Counted from the stretch's first letter, positions 20,998 to 32,419 are shown. The stretch is DNA of 64,000 nucleotides from Eubacteriaceae bacterium (GCA_021770095.1 JAETRQ010000004.1:94998-158997), one strand, 5' to 3'. The notes: generated from the sequence alone by a model not told the origin. Program-made: numbers and translations.

Positions 20998-21716
20998 GCG
21001 GTATCCTGATATATACAAAAGAAGAAGCAAAACGCAATCAGTTTACAATTGATAAATTCAAAGAATACCTTAATGTCAAACTTGTTCATGAAGATTACAA
21101 AGGAAATGCAGATTTTGTCATTAACCGAACCAATGACTTTAAAACAGGAAAATATTTTGAAGAGAAAGGCATCAGAGTTTTCAATCCCTCAAGTTTGTCA
21201 CAGCTCGCAAATGACAAACAAAAATGCTATGAATTTATGCAGAAAAACGGCATACCGATAATGCCGATTAACTATGAAGGAATACCTGTAATAAAAAAGA
21301 AAATTAACGGTCACGGCGGCACAGAAGTTTTTATGCTGCAAAAAAAAGAAACATTTGAAAACGGATATGTGTATCAAAAACCCTGTGACACTTTGGGAAA
21401 AGACCTCAGAGTATGGGTAATCGGCAACAAGATTATTGCATCCATTTTAAGAACAAATGATGCCGATTTCCGCTCAAATTTCTGCCTGGGCGGGAATGCT
21501 GAACTATATAATCTGAATGAAAAAGAAACAATTCTTATCAAAAGGATAATAAGCCTTATTAAAAGCGATTATATAGGAATAGATTTTATTTTTAATAACG
21601 GAGAATTCGTATTTAACGAAATTGAAGACACTGTCGGCGCAAGAATGGTTTATTCAAAAACGGATATTGACATAATCAAAATGTATTGTGACTATATAAA
21701 ACAGATATTAAATTAA
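20994..21716 (+). CDS. Second ATP-grasp (RimK-like) ligase
   Basis: IPVIKKKINGHGGTEVFML, GKDLRVWVIGNKIIASILRTN, FNEIEDTVGARM; 4-nt ATGA overlap with upstream gene. Confidence 0.75.
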   Translation: MSGILIYTKEEAKRNQFTIDKFKEYLNVKLVHEDYKGNADFVINRTNDFKTGKYFEEKGIRVFNPSSLSQLANDKQKCYEFMQKNGIPIMPINYEGIPVIKKKINGHGGTEVFMLQKKETFENGYVYQKPCDTLGKDLRVWVIGNKIIASILRTNDADFRSNFCLGGNAELYNLNEKETILIKRIISLIKSDYIGIDFIFNNGEFVFNEIEDTVGARMVYSKTDIDIIKMYCDYIKQILN

Positions 21717-21756
21717 AAATACCTGATATATCCAAAGAAGATATATCAGGTATTTT

Positions 21757-22029
21757 TTATTGTCTGAACAATTCGTACTCTGTAACAACAAATTCTTCAA
21801 TATCCCCATCACTGCCAAGGATACATCTGCTTTTTTCTGTATACAGCACACAGTCGATTACTCCGTTATGTGAGGCAGGAAGTGCATAAAGCGTCTCAAC
21901 AATCGGTTCTCCGTTTATCATTTTATCAATCTGTTCAATCAAAACCGCACATTGTTTGATTATATCGGTACTGATAAAATCCCCTGTTTTCTGTGCAAAT
22001 TGTTCGATGATTATATCAATACCTTTCAT
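21757..22029 (-). CDS. Hypothetical protein
   Basis: Intact 90-aa ORF with RBS-like AGGAGG upstream. Confidence 0.5.
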   Translation of the reverse strand: MKGIDIIIEQFAQKTGDFISTDIIKQCAVLIEQIDKMINGEPIVETLYALPASHNGVIDCVLYTEKSRCILGSDGDIEEFVVTEYELFRQ

Positions 22030-22296
22030 GATAATCCTCCTGATTTTTTAATATATTACGTATATTAGCACACACATTTTTCCTATAATGTTACATTGTG
22101 TCGAAAGGATTAAGTTTTTAATTCCAACTTGATTTTTATAATAAATTATGTTAAATTATCATCGGCAATTAAATAAATACGCATAAACGACACAAGTAAT
22201 GCTTGGCATGTAAATCTGATTACGGTAATGTGACACACTGTATACGGATGCCATCATTGCTTGTTTTTTTATGCCTGCAAACAAGGAGGAAAAATT

Positions 22297-22872
22297 ATGC
22301 CGAGAAATCAATTCCAAAGGATGGTGTTTGCCTTCCTTACCGTAATTATAACGGTACACGCTTATGTTTTTTACAGTTTATATGTAGTGAACGGAGAAAC
22401 CCTGATGAATATAACAGGTGAAAATTCCGTACTCCATGCAATCAACGCACAGGGCGGTGTCTATATGTTTGGAAAAATGCTCCCCATATGGGCAGTAATC
22501 CTTATTGAATTTTGCTGTGCCTATACTTTAGAATGTATTATGGGCAGTCCGTGTTCATTCAAACTGGCAAGCAAAATTTTTGACCCTGCAAAAAATCATC
22601 CTATGATTTTCGAGAGTGCAATCATCTGTGCCACGGTAGGATTAATGTGTCCTGCAATGAGTTTCCTTGCAGCATGGTTTTATTATCCATACTACAATGA
22701 CTTTAATATCTGGACACTGCTGGCAAATTGGATAAAATTAGTATGTTTCAACTTCCCGTTCGCATTCTTCTCACAATTATTCTTCATTCAGCCGCTCGTA
22801 AGAACAATGTTCAAATTCTTTTTCAGAAAAGATATTGCTAAACATTCTCAGACTGAACAAATCACCGCATAG
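22297..22872 (+). CDS. DUF2798-like membrane protein
   Basis: MPRNQFQRMVFAFLTVIITVHAYVFYSLY; start after GGAGG. Confidence 0.65.
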   Translation: MPRNQFQRMVFAFLTVIITVHAYVFYSLYVVNGETLMNITGENSVLHAINAQGGVYMFGKMLPIWAVILIEFCCAYTLECIMGSPCSFKLASKIFDPAKNHPMIFESAIICATVGLMCPAMSFLAAWFYYPYYNDFNIWTLLANWIKLVCFNFPFAFFSQLFFIQPLVRTMFKFFFRKDIAKHSQTEQITA

Positions 22873-22967
22873 ACAAGTTCGCATTTTTACTTTATTTTAT
22901 ATTGACGAAAAAACAATTGTGATATAAAATAAAAATAACATAAAAAATATAAAGGAGTACGTTTACT

Positions 22968-23507
22968 ATGAGCAAACTCAAAGGAACAAAAACCGAAGCA
23001 AATTTGATGGCTGCTTTTGCAGGAGAATCTCAGGCACGCAATAAATACACATATTATGCTTCAAAAGCAAAAAAAGATGGCTATCAGCAGATAGCTGCTA
23101 TTTTTACCGAAACAGCAAATAATGAAAAAGAGCATGCAAAAATCTGGTTTAAACTGCTCAACGACGGAATCGGAGATACAGTTGACAATCTTAAAGATGC
23201 GGCTGCCGGTGAAAATTACGAATGGACAGATATGTACGCATCTTTTGCTAAAGATGCCCGTGAAGAGGGATTTGACGATATTGCATATTTGTTTGAAGAA
23301 GTCGGCAAAATTGAAAAAGAGCATGAAGAACGCTATAAGACTCTTATTGAAAATATTGAAAACGGCCGTGTATTTGAGCGTGACGGTGAAATCTATTGGC
23401 AGTGTGCAAACTGCGGACATATCCACAAAGGTTTAACTGCACCTGAAGTATGCCCTGTTTGTGCTCACCCTCAGTCATATTTCCAGATTCAGCCAACAAA
23501 TTATTAA
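22968..23507 (+). CDS. Rubrerythrin
   Basis: [21 protein letters not shown]-terminal rubredoxin [20 protein letters not shown]. Confidence 0.95.
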   Translation: MSKLKGTKTEANLMAAFAGESQARNKYTYYASKAKKDGYQQIAAIFTETANNEKEHAKIWFKLLNDGIGDTVDNLKDAAAGENYEWTDMYASFAKDAREEGFDDIAYLFEEVGKIEKEHEERYKTLIENIENGRVFERDGEIYWQCANCGHIHKGLTAPEVCPVCAHPQSYFQIQPTNY

Positions 23508-23527
23508 TTTAATACGACTTAATACGA

Positions 23528-23572
23528 CAAAAAGGGACCAAAGTGTAGTATAATGCTTTGGTCCCTTTATTT
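23528..23572. terminator. Hairpin terminator after rubrerythrin
   Basis: GGGACCAAAG ... CTTTGGTCCC TTTA. Confidence 0.65.
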
Positions 23573-23652
23573 CATTGCCTTTTATATCCCCCTATGCTAT
23601 AGTATAATTATAGGCTATTGGTTTCAGTATAATTATTAACGAGGGGAATATT

Positions 23653-25212
23653 ATGAATAATACGAAAATGAACAGAGGTACATGCTCTGAAAATGCAATT
23701 AATCCCAAAGCTGTTTATGACTTTATCAAACATTGTGAAAAAAACAACCTTGGTATAAACAGTTTTATGCTTATTAAAGGCAGCACTGTTGTCAGTGAAG
23801 GTTATCATTCCCCTTATACCAATGAGGATATACATGTTTTGTACTCTCTGTCGAAATCAATAACCGCGACCGCTCTGGGTTTTGCGGTCGATGAAGGAAA
23901 AATATCCCTTGATGATTCTATCTGTAAATTTTTTGGTGAATATGACAGACACGGAATGAATAAATCCATCACAATCCGACACCTTGTCACAATGACAGCC
24001 GGCAAAATGATTGGTATGGCAAAAAACAGACACCAAAAAGACTGGATAAAAATCTTTTTTGATGCACCGTTTGTATTTAAACCCGGCAGTAAATTTTTAT
24101 ATACGAATGATAATTTTTATCTTCTGTCAGCCATAATCAGCAAAGTGTACAAAGAAACACTTGTAGATTTTCTTTATCCAAGATTATTCAAACCGCTGGG
24201 CATTGAAAAACCACTTTGGGAAACAGACAAATTCGGATATGCTGCAGGCGGATGGGGTCTTTATATGTGTATAGAAGATCTCGCCAAAATCATGGTTTGC
24301 TATTGTCAGAATGGTAAATATAATGGGGAACAGGTTATTCCGCCAAGCTGGATAAAATCTGCAACCGCTTATCAGGTTGATACTGTAAAAAAAGGTCATA
24401 TTGATGTTACAAAAGGTTATGGTTTCGGATTTTGGAGAACATCATTGCCAAATACATACAGAGCTTATGGACTGCACGGACAGATGGGATATGTTTTTGA
24501 AGACAAGGACACCGTACTTGTTATCAACAGCGGTATTTCAAAAGATGAAAAATTATCATCTGCCATTATTGATTTGTACAAAACATTATGGGATGAACCG
24601 CAGACAGAGTATGAAGAAAAACTGAGCGGATTACTCTCCTCTTTCGGGGATAAGGATAATCTTCCTGTGGCACCCCGCAATTCTATTCTTGAAAATAAAT
24701 ATGACAAAAAAACATTAAAAACAAAATCAAGCCGTTTTGCATCTATGCTCAATGCCACAATCTCAACAATGCACAATGAAAAAAGCGGCTCTACCGACAG
24801 ATTTTCATTAAGTCTTGATTATAATAATGATTTATTCCTGCTATGGAAAGAAAATACATGTGTCAACAAAATCAAACTCGGTATGAAAAATATATACGAG
24901 AGTACAAAAATTGAAATTAACAATATGAAGTTCACGGCTTTTGCAAAAGCGGCATGGACAGAGGAGAAAGTACTGACCGTTCTTATCCGTATTGCAGAAA
25001 CATGCCATGTCAGAAAACTTGATTTTGATTTTTCAGATGAAAAGCATATTGTCGTCAAAAACAATTCTTTCCCCGACTTGCCGGAACTTGCAGCACACTA
25101 TATGGATTTTTCAGGTATTCCTTTGCCTGAAAAGATTGAAAAATTATTAATCAAATACGTCGCTCCCGGAGTCCTTCTTCTCGGAGAGCCAAACTTTAAA
25201 ATTAAATTATAA
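23653..25212 (+). CDS. Beta-lactamase-family serine hydrolase
   Basis: VLYSLSKSITATALG (SxxK), LYTNDNFYLLS (YxN), AYGLHGQMGYVF. Confidence 0.85.
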   Translation: MNNTKMNRGTCSENAINPKAVYDFIKHCEKNNLGINSFMLIKGSTVVSEGYHSPYTNEDIHVLYSLSKSITATALGFAVDEGKISLDDSICKFFGEYDRHGMNKSITIRHLVTMTAGKMIGMAKNRHQKDWIKIFFDAPFVFKPGSKFLYTNDNFYLLSAIISKVYKETLVDFLYPRLFKPLGIEKPLWETDKFGYAAGGWGLYMCIEDLAKIMVCYCQNGKYNGEQVIPPSWIKSATAYQVDTVKKGHIDVTKGYGFGFWRTSLPNTYRAYGLHGQMGYVFEDKDTVLVINSGISKDEKLSSAIIDLYKTLWDEPQTEYEEKLSGLLSSFGDKDNLPVAPRNSILENKYDKKTLKTKSSRFASMLNATISTMHNEKSGSTDRFSLSLDYNNDLFLLWKENTCVNKIKLGMKNIYESTKIEINNMKFTAFAKAAWTEEKVLTVLIRIAETCHVRKLDFDFSDEKHIVVKNNSFPDLPELAAHYMDFSGIPLPEKIEKLLIKYVAPGVLLLGEPNFKIKL

Positions 25213-25214
25213 AT

Positions 25215-26213
25215 ATGAACTGGAATAATAAGTTAATAAAAGAAATATGTCAGCAACTGAATCTCGGTAAATTAAACAGAAAGCCAAAAAGAGTCGCCGG
25301 CGGATTCATGCACAAAATGTATCGCCTGCATACACAAAGCGGTGATTATGCATTAAAACTGCTTAATCCTGAGATTATGAAATGCCCTGATGTATTTGAA
25401 AATTATAAAGTCGCTGAAAATCTGGAGCAATGTCTTGAAGATAACGACCTGCCAATCGTTGCAGCATTAGAATACAACGGCAGAAAAATGCAGTGCATCC
25501 ACAACCGTTATTATTATATTTTCAACTGGGTAAACGGTAAATCACTCAAACCTGAAGATATAAAACCTGAGCATTGTATCATCATTGCCGACTTGCTTGC
25601 AAAAATACATACTATACACTGTGAAGTGCAAAATGCAGCAAAACAGGAACTTGACATTGACTGGGACTTTTATATTGAACAATCAAAAACAAAATGCCCG
25701 AAAATCACGCAGATTTTATCCGAAAACAAAAATCTGCTCTATAAAAGCCAGCAAGAAGGCAATCTTGCCCTTAACAAACTGCCGAATATCACCTGTATTT
25801 CTAACGGTGATATGGACAGTAAAAACATTTTGTGGGTGAACCATAAACCCCAAATCATTGATTTAGAATGTTTAAATTACGGCAATCCGTTTGTGGAAAT
25901 GTTCCAACTTGCTTTATGCTGGTCCGGATATGAAGAATGTAAAATTGACTTTTCACGATTTGAGTCCTTTTTAAAATCTTATCTGAACAGATACGGAAAA
26001 ATTCAAATGGATTGTGAAGCACTTTATTACAGTAACACAGGCAGACTGGAATGGCTTGAATATAACATCAAACGTGCATTAATGATAGAATGTGAAAATC
26101 GTCAGGAAAGAAAGCTTGGCATAAACCAAGTAAAAGAGACAATGGAGCATATTATTTATTATGACAAAATCAAAAATAAATTAATATCCTGCCTAAAAAA
26201 ATACTTTTCATAG
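25215..26213 (+). CDS. APH-family phosphotransferase
   Basis: YALKLLNPEI, ISNGDMDSKNILWVNHKPQIIDLECLNYGNPF. Confidence 0.8.
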   Translation: MNWNNKLIKEICQQLNLGKLNRKPKRVAGGFMHKMYRLHTQSGDYALKLLNPEIMKCPDVFENYKVAENLEQCLEDNDLPIVAALEYNGRKMQCIHNRYYYIFNWVNGKSLKPEDIKPEHCIIIADLLAKIHTIHCEVQNAAKQELDIDWDFYIEQSKTKCPKITQILSENKNLLYKSQQEGNLALNKLPNITCISNGDMDSKNILWVNHKPQIIDLECLNYGNPFVEMFQLALCWSGYEECKIDFSRFESFLKSYLNRYGKIQMDCEALYYSNTGRLEWLEYNIKRALMIECENRQERKLGINQVKETMEHIIYYDKIKNKLISCLKKYFS

Positions 26214-26321
26214 CACAACCCCCGAACATCGCAAAAGCAATGCTCGGGGGTATTTTTGATTTTCTTATTTATTGGACTTTTTATAATCCCTATGTTATCA
26301 TTAAATTGGTATGGTGATAGA

Positions 26322-26816
26322 ATGAAAAAATACATATGTAAAATTGCAACCATTGATGAAATGGAAACCAAGTGGAATTATGACATAAAGAAGAATAAAA
26401 GTCCGAATTGGAAAGTCTGGAAAACTGAATCAATAGAACATATCATAAACGGACAAAGTATCACTTATTCCGGCATATTGAATGATATAATTATATGTGA
26501 GACTACTGCTTTGCTTGATAAAAGCATCGTTCAGAATTGCGACAGTTTGGTTGATGAAAAAACCGCTTACCTCTGTGCTTTCAGAACAATCGAAAAATAT
26601 CAAAGAAAAGGCTATTTTTCAAAACTTTTCAGATTTATGATTAACGATTTGAAGAACAAAGGTTATGAAAAAGTTACTTTAGGTGTTGAGCCTGCTGAAA
26701 CAGAGAATTTAAAAATATATAAACATTTGGGTTTTAACGAATTGATAAAATCAGCACAGGAATTTTATCCTGACGGAACAGTTATTGATGTTGATTATTA
26801 TGGAATGGAATTATAA
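26322..26816 (+). CDS. GNAT N-acetyltransferase
   Basis: AYLCAFRTIEKYQRKGYFSKLFRFMINDLKNKGYEKVTLGVEP. Confidence 0.8.
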   Translation: MKKYICKIATIDEMETKWNYDIKKNKSPNWKVWKTESIEHIINGQSITYSGILNDIIICETTALLDKSIVQNCDSLVDEKTAYLCAFRTIEKYQRKGYFSKLFRFMINDLKNKGYEKVTLGVEPAETENLKIYKHLGFNELIKSAQEFYPDGTVIDVDYYGMEL

Positions 26817-26884
26817 AATGATATGCAGTGAATATTGAAATAAAAAAAACAATCCCTACAAGTTGTATGGATTAGAGGTATAGT

Positions 26885-27418
26885 ATGAAAGATTTGTTTG
26901 TTTATCATGTGGTAACCGAAAAACCAATGTGCATAGGTCAGCACATAGTTTTTGACGAAAATCATCATAATGGTGTTTGGAAAAGAGTGGATGAAAAATT
27001 TGATATTGTCTGCGATATTTATAATAATCCGGAAAAATACAAGGATATTGAACTTGAACACCACACCTCAGTAGCTTTGAGAGAACTTGCGTTGGAGAAA
27101 GTAAGAGTTGAAAAATATCCAAATTATCCTTCAAGAATGGCTTGTTTGTACGTATCTAAAACATTGGAAGAGGCTGAAAAATGGTTTGATTATTTTGTTA
27201 TTTTAGGAAGACCGACATTTCAGATTGTAAAATTAAAAGTGAACGGCAATATGTTCTACGGTGATGCCGAAAAATGCTTTGACGGAAAATTAAGTAAAAA
27301 AGAAAATCTTATCCTTGCAGAAAAGTATTGGGAGAATAAAGATTGTGATGAAACTTCAATTGTAGAAATGCTTGTTGACGGTGATATTGAGGTTGTAGAA
27401 ATAGTAAAGGAATTATGA
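26885..27418 (+). CDS. DUF2441-like protein
   Basis: LFVYHVVTEKPMCIGQHIVFDENHHNGVWKRV...YPSRMACLYVSKTLEEAEKW. Confidence 0.6.
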   Translation: MKDLFVYHVVTEKPMCIGQHIVFDENHHNGVWKRVDEKFDIVCDIYNNPEKYKDIELEHHTSVALRELALEKVRVEKYPNYPSRMACLYVSKTLEEAEKWFDYFVILGRPTFQIVKLKVNGNMFYGDAEKCFDGKLSKKENLILAEKYWENKDCDETSIVEMLVDGDIEVVEIVKEL

Positions 27419-27419
27419 G

Positions 27420-27896
27420 ATGATTAGTTATATTGAAAACGAAAAGGATAAGGAAAAAATCTGTAGAAATATATTAAACCAATTACCAGAATGGTTTGGC
27501 AAAAAAGAAGGGATAACTCAATATATCAAGGAAAGTAAAGCGTCTCATCTATGGGCATATATTGAAAACAATAAGCCTATCGGTTTTATCATGATGAAAG
27601 AAACCAGCCCTTTCGCTGTTGAAATTAGCGTAATGGGTGTGTTAAAGAAATACCAGCGAAAAGGTATCGGTGCCGAATTATTCAAAAGTTTCTATGATTT
27701 TGCTAAAAATAACAACTATGAATTTATTCAGGTCAAAACAGTTAGAAACGGTGAATATGCTTCCTATGATATAACAAACTCATTTTATAAAAAAATAGGG
27801 TTCAAAGAATTAGAGTGTATAGAAAATTTATGGGATAAAGACAACCCTTGCCAAATTTATATTATGAGTATAAATACGAGTAAAGAAAAAAGCTGA
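27420..27896 (+). CDS. GNAT N-acetyltransferase
   Basis: VLKKYQRKGIGAELFKSFYDFAKNNNYEFIQVKTV. Confidence 0.85.
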   Translation: MISYIENEKDKEKICRNILNQLPEWFGKKEGITQYIKESKASHLWAYIENNKPIGFIMMKETSPFAVEISVMGVLKKYQRKGIGAELFKSFYDFAKNNNYEFIQVKTVRNGEYASYDITNSFYKKIGFKELECIENLWDKDNPCQIYIMSINTSKEKS

Positions 27897-28007
27897 TTGA
27901 CAAATCGTCAATCAGCTTTTGTTATATATTGTTGCCAAAATGTTACCATTTAGGATTGCAAAACTCTTGAAGTCCTTGTAAATAGGGTGTTTTTTGAGCT
28001 TGCGTCG

Positions 28008-29534
28008 TCACTCCCATTCGACCGTACCGGGCGGCTTTGAAGTGATGTCATAGACGACTCTGTTTACGTGGGCAACCTCGTTTGTAATTCGGTTTGATAC
28101 TTTTGCAAGAATATCATAAGGTATCTTTGCCCAATCGGCAGTCATAAAATCATCCGTAGTTACAGCTCTGATTGCCACAAGGTTATCATATGTTCTGTGG
28201 TCACCCATAACACCAACTGTATTAACACCGGGGAGAACACAGAAGAACTGTGCCAAATTCTTTTCATATCCGTTCTTAGCCATCTCATCACGGAGAACCC
28301 AATCGGCTTCCTGCAGGATTTTAATTTTATCTGCTGTAATTTCACCGATAATTCTTACACCGAGACCGGGACCCGGAAACGGCTGACGCCAAACAAGTTC
28401 TTTAGGAATACCGAGTTTTTCTCCGACTCTTCTGACTTCGTCTTTAAATAAATCACAAAGCGGTTCAATAATACCAAGGAACTCCACATCATCCGGCGTA
28501 TTAACGCGATTGTGATGTGTTTTGATAACATCGGCATCTCCTTTGCCTGATTCTATACAGTCAGGATAAATCGTACCCTGTGCAAAATAACCGAGTTCAT
28601 CCTGTTTTCTTATCTCATTCCAAAATACATTGAAAAATTCCGTACCGATAATCTTACGTTTTTGCTCAGGATCTGTAACACCTTTTAACTTTTCAAGGAA
28701 CAAATCACTGCAGTTTACACGGACAAAATTCATATCAAAAAGAGATGTAAATGTTTGTTCAACAAAATCGCCTTCATCCTTGCGCATAAGACCTTGGTCA
28801 ACAAAAACACAAGTTAACTGTTTGCCGACAGCCCGTGAAAGCAAACCCGCTGCAACAGAAGAATCAACACCGCCTGAAAGACCGAGGATAACTTTCTTAT
28901 CTCCGATTTGTTCTTTGAGAGATGCAACTGTATCTTCAATAAAATGATCCATTACCCAGTCGCCTTTGCATCCGCAAATTTCATAAAGGAAATTATACAG
29001 AATATGATTACCATACTCACTGTGGGTCACCTCAGGATGGAACTGAACAGCATAAATCTTTTTATCTTCATTCCCCATTGCAGCACAAGGGCAATCCGCT
29101 GTTGTACCGATAACATCAAAGCCTGAAGGTACTTTTGAAATATAATCAGTATGGCTCATCCATACAATTGATTTTTGAGGTACATTAATGAAAAGAGGTG
29201 ATTTATCTGCTGTGAATTCAATTTTGCCATATTCACTGACAGGTGCAGTCTTTACTTCTCCCTCACCCATCCATGCAATCAGCTGACAGCCATAACAGAT
29301 ACCTAACACAGGGATTCCTAAATTCAAAATATCTTTTGTATAATGCGGAGAAGTCATATCATAAACGGAATTAGGACCGCCTGTAAAAATAATACCTTTA
29401 TATTTATTTGCCTTAATGGTTTCTATCGGAGTAGTATAAGGCAGAATTTCAGCATACACTCTATGGTCACGCACACGTCGGGCAATGAGCTGATTATACT
29501 GACCGCCAAAATCAAGTACAAGAATTTTTTCCAT
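28008..29534 (-). CDS. guaA: Glutamine-hydrolysing GMP synthase
   Basis: GATase [11 protein letters not shown] and QFHPEV; PPi-loop [12 protein letters not shown]-term PPGTVEWE. Confidence 0.97.
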   Translation of the reverse strand: MEKILVLDFGGQYNQLIARRVRDHRVYAEILPYTTPIETIKANKYKGIIFTGGPNSVYDMTSPHYTKDILNLGIPVLGICYGCQLIAWMGEGEVKTAPVSEYGKIEFTADKSPLFINVPQKSIVWMSHTDYISKVPSGFDVIGTTADCPCAAMGNEDKKIYAVQFHPEVTHSEYGNHILYNFLYEICGCKGDWVMDHFIEDTVASLKEQIGDKKVILGLSGGVDSSVAAGLLSRAVGKQLTCVFVDQGLMRKDEGDFVEQTFTSLFDMNFVRVNCSDLFLEKLKGVTDPEQKRKIIGTEFFNVFWNEIRKQDELGYFAQGTIYPDCIESGKGDADVIKTHHNRVNTPDDVEFLGIIEPLCDLFKDEVRRVGEKLGIPKELVWRQPFPGPGLGVRIIGEITADKIKILQEADWVLRDEMAKNGYEKNLAQFFCVLPGVNTVGVMGDHRTYDNLVAIRAVTTDDFMTADWAKIPYDILAKVSNRITNEVAHVNRVVYDITSKPPGTVEWE

Positions 29535-29673
29535 TTTGTCCCTCCTAAAATTAGTGGCTAATAAAATTATTTTAATATTATGTCACACACTTTGACTAAA
29601 GTCAATTATCTTAATAAAATTTTTCTTGTTAAGATAAAAAATATATTAAAGCAGGAAAATATTCACACTGAAA

Positions 29674-29870
29674 TACTATTTTCATCTTGAGCCATACAAA
29701 TATAGCCATTGCTTAAAACGAAAGCCTTATAATTTAACAAATCAGATTTCTTGGGGACTTCCACAAGAATATCAATAATCGGTTTTGCCCAAATCGAACC
29801 AATTGTCATACTGCCTATGTGGCTTATTCTTGCATCTTTTGGTATTACTTTTCCTTTTTATAATAAAAAT
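29674..29870 (-). pseudogene. Fragment of a GrpB-family protein
   Basis: Frame reads KGKVIPKDARISHIGSMTIGSIWAKPIIDILVEVPKKSDLLNYKAFVLSNGYICMAQDENSISV*; no N- or C-terminal remainder. Confidence 0.6.
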
Positions 29871-30149
29871 AAGGCGAACCCTTTTGAAATACAAGAGGGT
29901 TCGCAATTAGATTCTTATTCCCACTCGCTCAATTCAGTTATTTACTAAACTTTTTTGTTTAGTAAATATTTTGTTTTTATACAGATAATCTAACCGTTTT
30001 TACTGAGTTTTTGTAACTCAAAGTTTACAGTATCAAAACAGTATCACCATCTGCCATATCGTTTGTATTGTATCATATGTGTATATCGAAATCAACACTT
30101 TAAAGTGATAATGTTATCTTTTATATCTGTTTAATTGCTATTTCTATAA

Positions 30150-30749
30150 TTGCATGGCTATTTTTTAAAAAACATTGGTATAATATTGCGTACAAATTTT
30201 GATGACTGTACGCAGAAAGTTGGTAAGCCGTTGTCTAAAGAAAAAATTGCAAAAACTTCTGATTTTAAAAATGTGGGACTTACAAATTATGACATTGCAA
30301 AATTGTGCAAAGATGATGTTATCGAGAGAATACAAAATGGCTTTTACCAACTTCCTAATAATTACAATATAAGTGAAGAACAGCTAATATCAAATTTGTT
30401 ACCTTATGGAACAGTTTGCGACGAATCGGCTTTGTTTCATTATGGATACAGTGACTTTGCTCCAAGAGAATAGGCGATAGCAGTTCCTCGAACTTACAGA
30501 AACCAAGTTTCAAATATCCAAGAAATACCTATTAAAACGTATTATGTTCAAAATAATATAATTAAACTCGGAAAAGCAATAGGTGATTTTAAAGGCATAA
30601 CACTTCTTGTTTACGACTACGAAAGGACTATTTGTGACTACTTCAAATATCGTACAAAGCTTGATAGTAAAACATTTTATAAAGCACTTAATGCATATGT
30701 TTTGGACGATAAAATGATTAACATTATAAAAGTATTGTTTAATATATAA
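30150..30749 (+). pseudogene. AbiEi-like antitoxin gene with in-frame TAG
   Basis: ...SKEKIAKTSDFKNVGLTNYDIAKLCKDDVIERIQNGFYQLPNN...GYSDFAPRE*AIAVPRTYRNQ...; same frame continues after TAG at 30471-30473 to TAA at 30749. Confidence 0.65.
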
Positions 30750-30814
30750 CTCCTTTATACTTTGTAAATTTGGCAAACAATTATTATGCTTATTAAAAAG
30801 TTCACTCATTTAAA

Positions 30815-32419
30815 TTATAGAAGTGGCGTATCATTATCTTGCTTACGATTACATTTTATTACACGTAGAAAAACATTTCGCATAAGATTAATGCTTGTTA
30901 AAATAGCCTCTCCTTGATTTAAATTTTTCACTTGCTTAAACGAATATTCATCTAAGTAATTTTTAATTGCTATAATTTCATCATTATGTGTTAATCGATG
31001 TATTAACATAGTTCCAACTTGTCCCAATAAAACTGGAGACACATCTTTTGGGGTTTGTGATGTCAAAAACAAAAAAATGCCTTTTTTTCTGCCTTCTCTA
31101 GCTACAAGTGTTAACCCTTTATGAAACTCTTCTTCAGAATATTGAGATTTAGTATATCTATGCACTTCATCTATAAAGAAAATAAATGGAATAATATCTT
31201 TTTTTGAAATAACATAATTACATATAAGGTCAATAATCATTCCACCAATTCCTTCCGATATTCCTAGTGATGATGTGTTTATATACAAACTGGTATTAGG
31301 TGTATGTATAAATGAGTCTATTTTATCTAAAAGGTTATAATTGTGAGAATTATTAAAAAAATCAAATAAACTTGTATTACTCATTTGATATGTTACTTTT
31401 TGAATAAGATAACTATTTGAATTTGCTCTGAATGAATCATGCTCATAAGTATCTCCTTTTCTAGATTCTGATACAGATTCTTGAGCGATTTGCTCCGATA
31501 ACAGCGATATATCAAAATCCGTATCTCTATTACTTACTGTAGCCAATTTCTGTTGCAATTGTGCAATTTCCTGTCCTGATTTCACTAAGCAAGAATTTTG
31601 ACCTTCTTTATGTTGGTAACGAAGAGAACGAATTGCTTCTGCAAGGACTGCACTTTGAGTATTACTATTTGTTTCAAAAAGCATAGACCATTGCTGCATT
31701 GTAAGCTTTCCAGGTGAAATAGTTGTATCTATCCCTAAGTTCAACTTTATTACATTTTGTTCAGAAAATGAATCATTATATTCACCTGTTGGATCAATAA
31801 TCAAGGTTTTTTTGTTGGCAATAATAGCTTTATCTAATATTGATAACGCTGATGTTGACTTTCCACTATTGGTTGCACCAACTACAAATAAATGATGATC
31901 AAATAATGTGCTTGGTTTTAATGATACCTCTTCCTCACACATATCAAGATATATCGCAAACGGTTGAAGTTTAGACTCTTGTGAATTCGTTACTTCAATT
32001 GATTCTAAATACTTTTGAAGAACCATCTTATTAGCTAGATAAACCTTTTCAGAAACACCAACCGTCATAAATTCGGGCAATTTAAATTTCCTATCGTGAT
32101 GTGTCATAACACCAATAATATCTATATTTATTTCTGGATTTACTGTTTCTACTTTACTATAATTTATAGAATCGTGCAATTTATCAGAAGATAAAACTTT
32201 TGTTTGAAATACTTCTCCAAGAAAAATCCCACGAACAGAATCAACAACCACTAAATAATTAATAGTATTTGGAATCAATGAATCGTTATTAATTTTTCTA
32301 TATGATAACAATGATAAATTTTCTACTTGAGCAATACTATTATCTCTATATACTTGCGAAATCCTTCCTAAATAATAATTATTTTTATCCATTTTATCAT
32401 AAAAAGAATCAATCGTCAT
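30815..32419 (-). CDS. HerA-like ATPase of a SIR2-HerA defence pair
   Basis: HHLFVVGATNSGKSTSALSIL (Walker A), IIPFIFFIDEVHRYTKS (Walker B), HKGLTLVAREGRKKGIFLFLTSQTPKDVSPVLL. Confidence 0.88.
   Translation of the reverse strand: MTIDSFYDKMDKNNYYLGRISQVYRDNSIAQVENLSLLSYRKINNDSLIPNTINYLVVVDSVRGIFLGEVFQTKVLSSDKLHDSINYSKVETVNPEINIDIIGVMTHHDRKFKLPEFMTVGVSEKVYLANKMVLQKYLESIEVTNSQESKLQPFAIYLDMCEEEVSLKPSTLFDHHLFVVGATNSGKSTSALSILDKAIIANKKTLIIDPTGEYNDSFSEQNVIKLNLGIDTTISPGKLTMQQWSMLFETNSNTQSAVLAEAIRSLRYQHKEGQNSCLVKSGQEIAQLQQKLATVSNRDTDFDISLLSEQIAQESVSESRKGDTYEHDSFRANSNSYLIQKVTYQMSNTSLFDFFNNSHNYNLLDKIDSFIHTPNTSLYINTSSLGISEGIGGMIIDLICNYVISKKDIIPFIFFIDEVHRYTKSQYSEEEFHKGLTLVAREGRKKGIFLFLTSQTPKDVSPVLLGQVGTMLIHRLTHNDEIIAIKNYLDEYSFKQVKNLNQGEAILTSINLMRNVFLRVIKCNRKQDNDTPLL

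Noticed and set aside
28008-28030. 3' end of full-length guaA as the integration site
   Set aside because: The mobile genes lie upstream of this guaA, and its end CACTCCCATTCGACC is not duplicated at the inferred boundaries; guaAb fits better.
30471-30473. TAG recoding (pyrrolysine/readthrough) in the AbiEi-like gene
   Set aside because: No recoding signals seen; a decayed gene or sequencing error is simpler.
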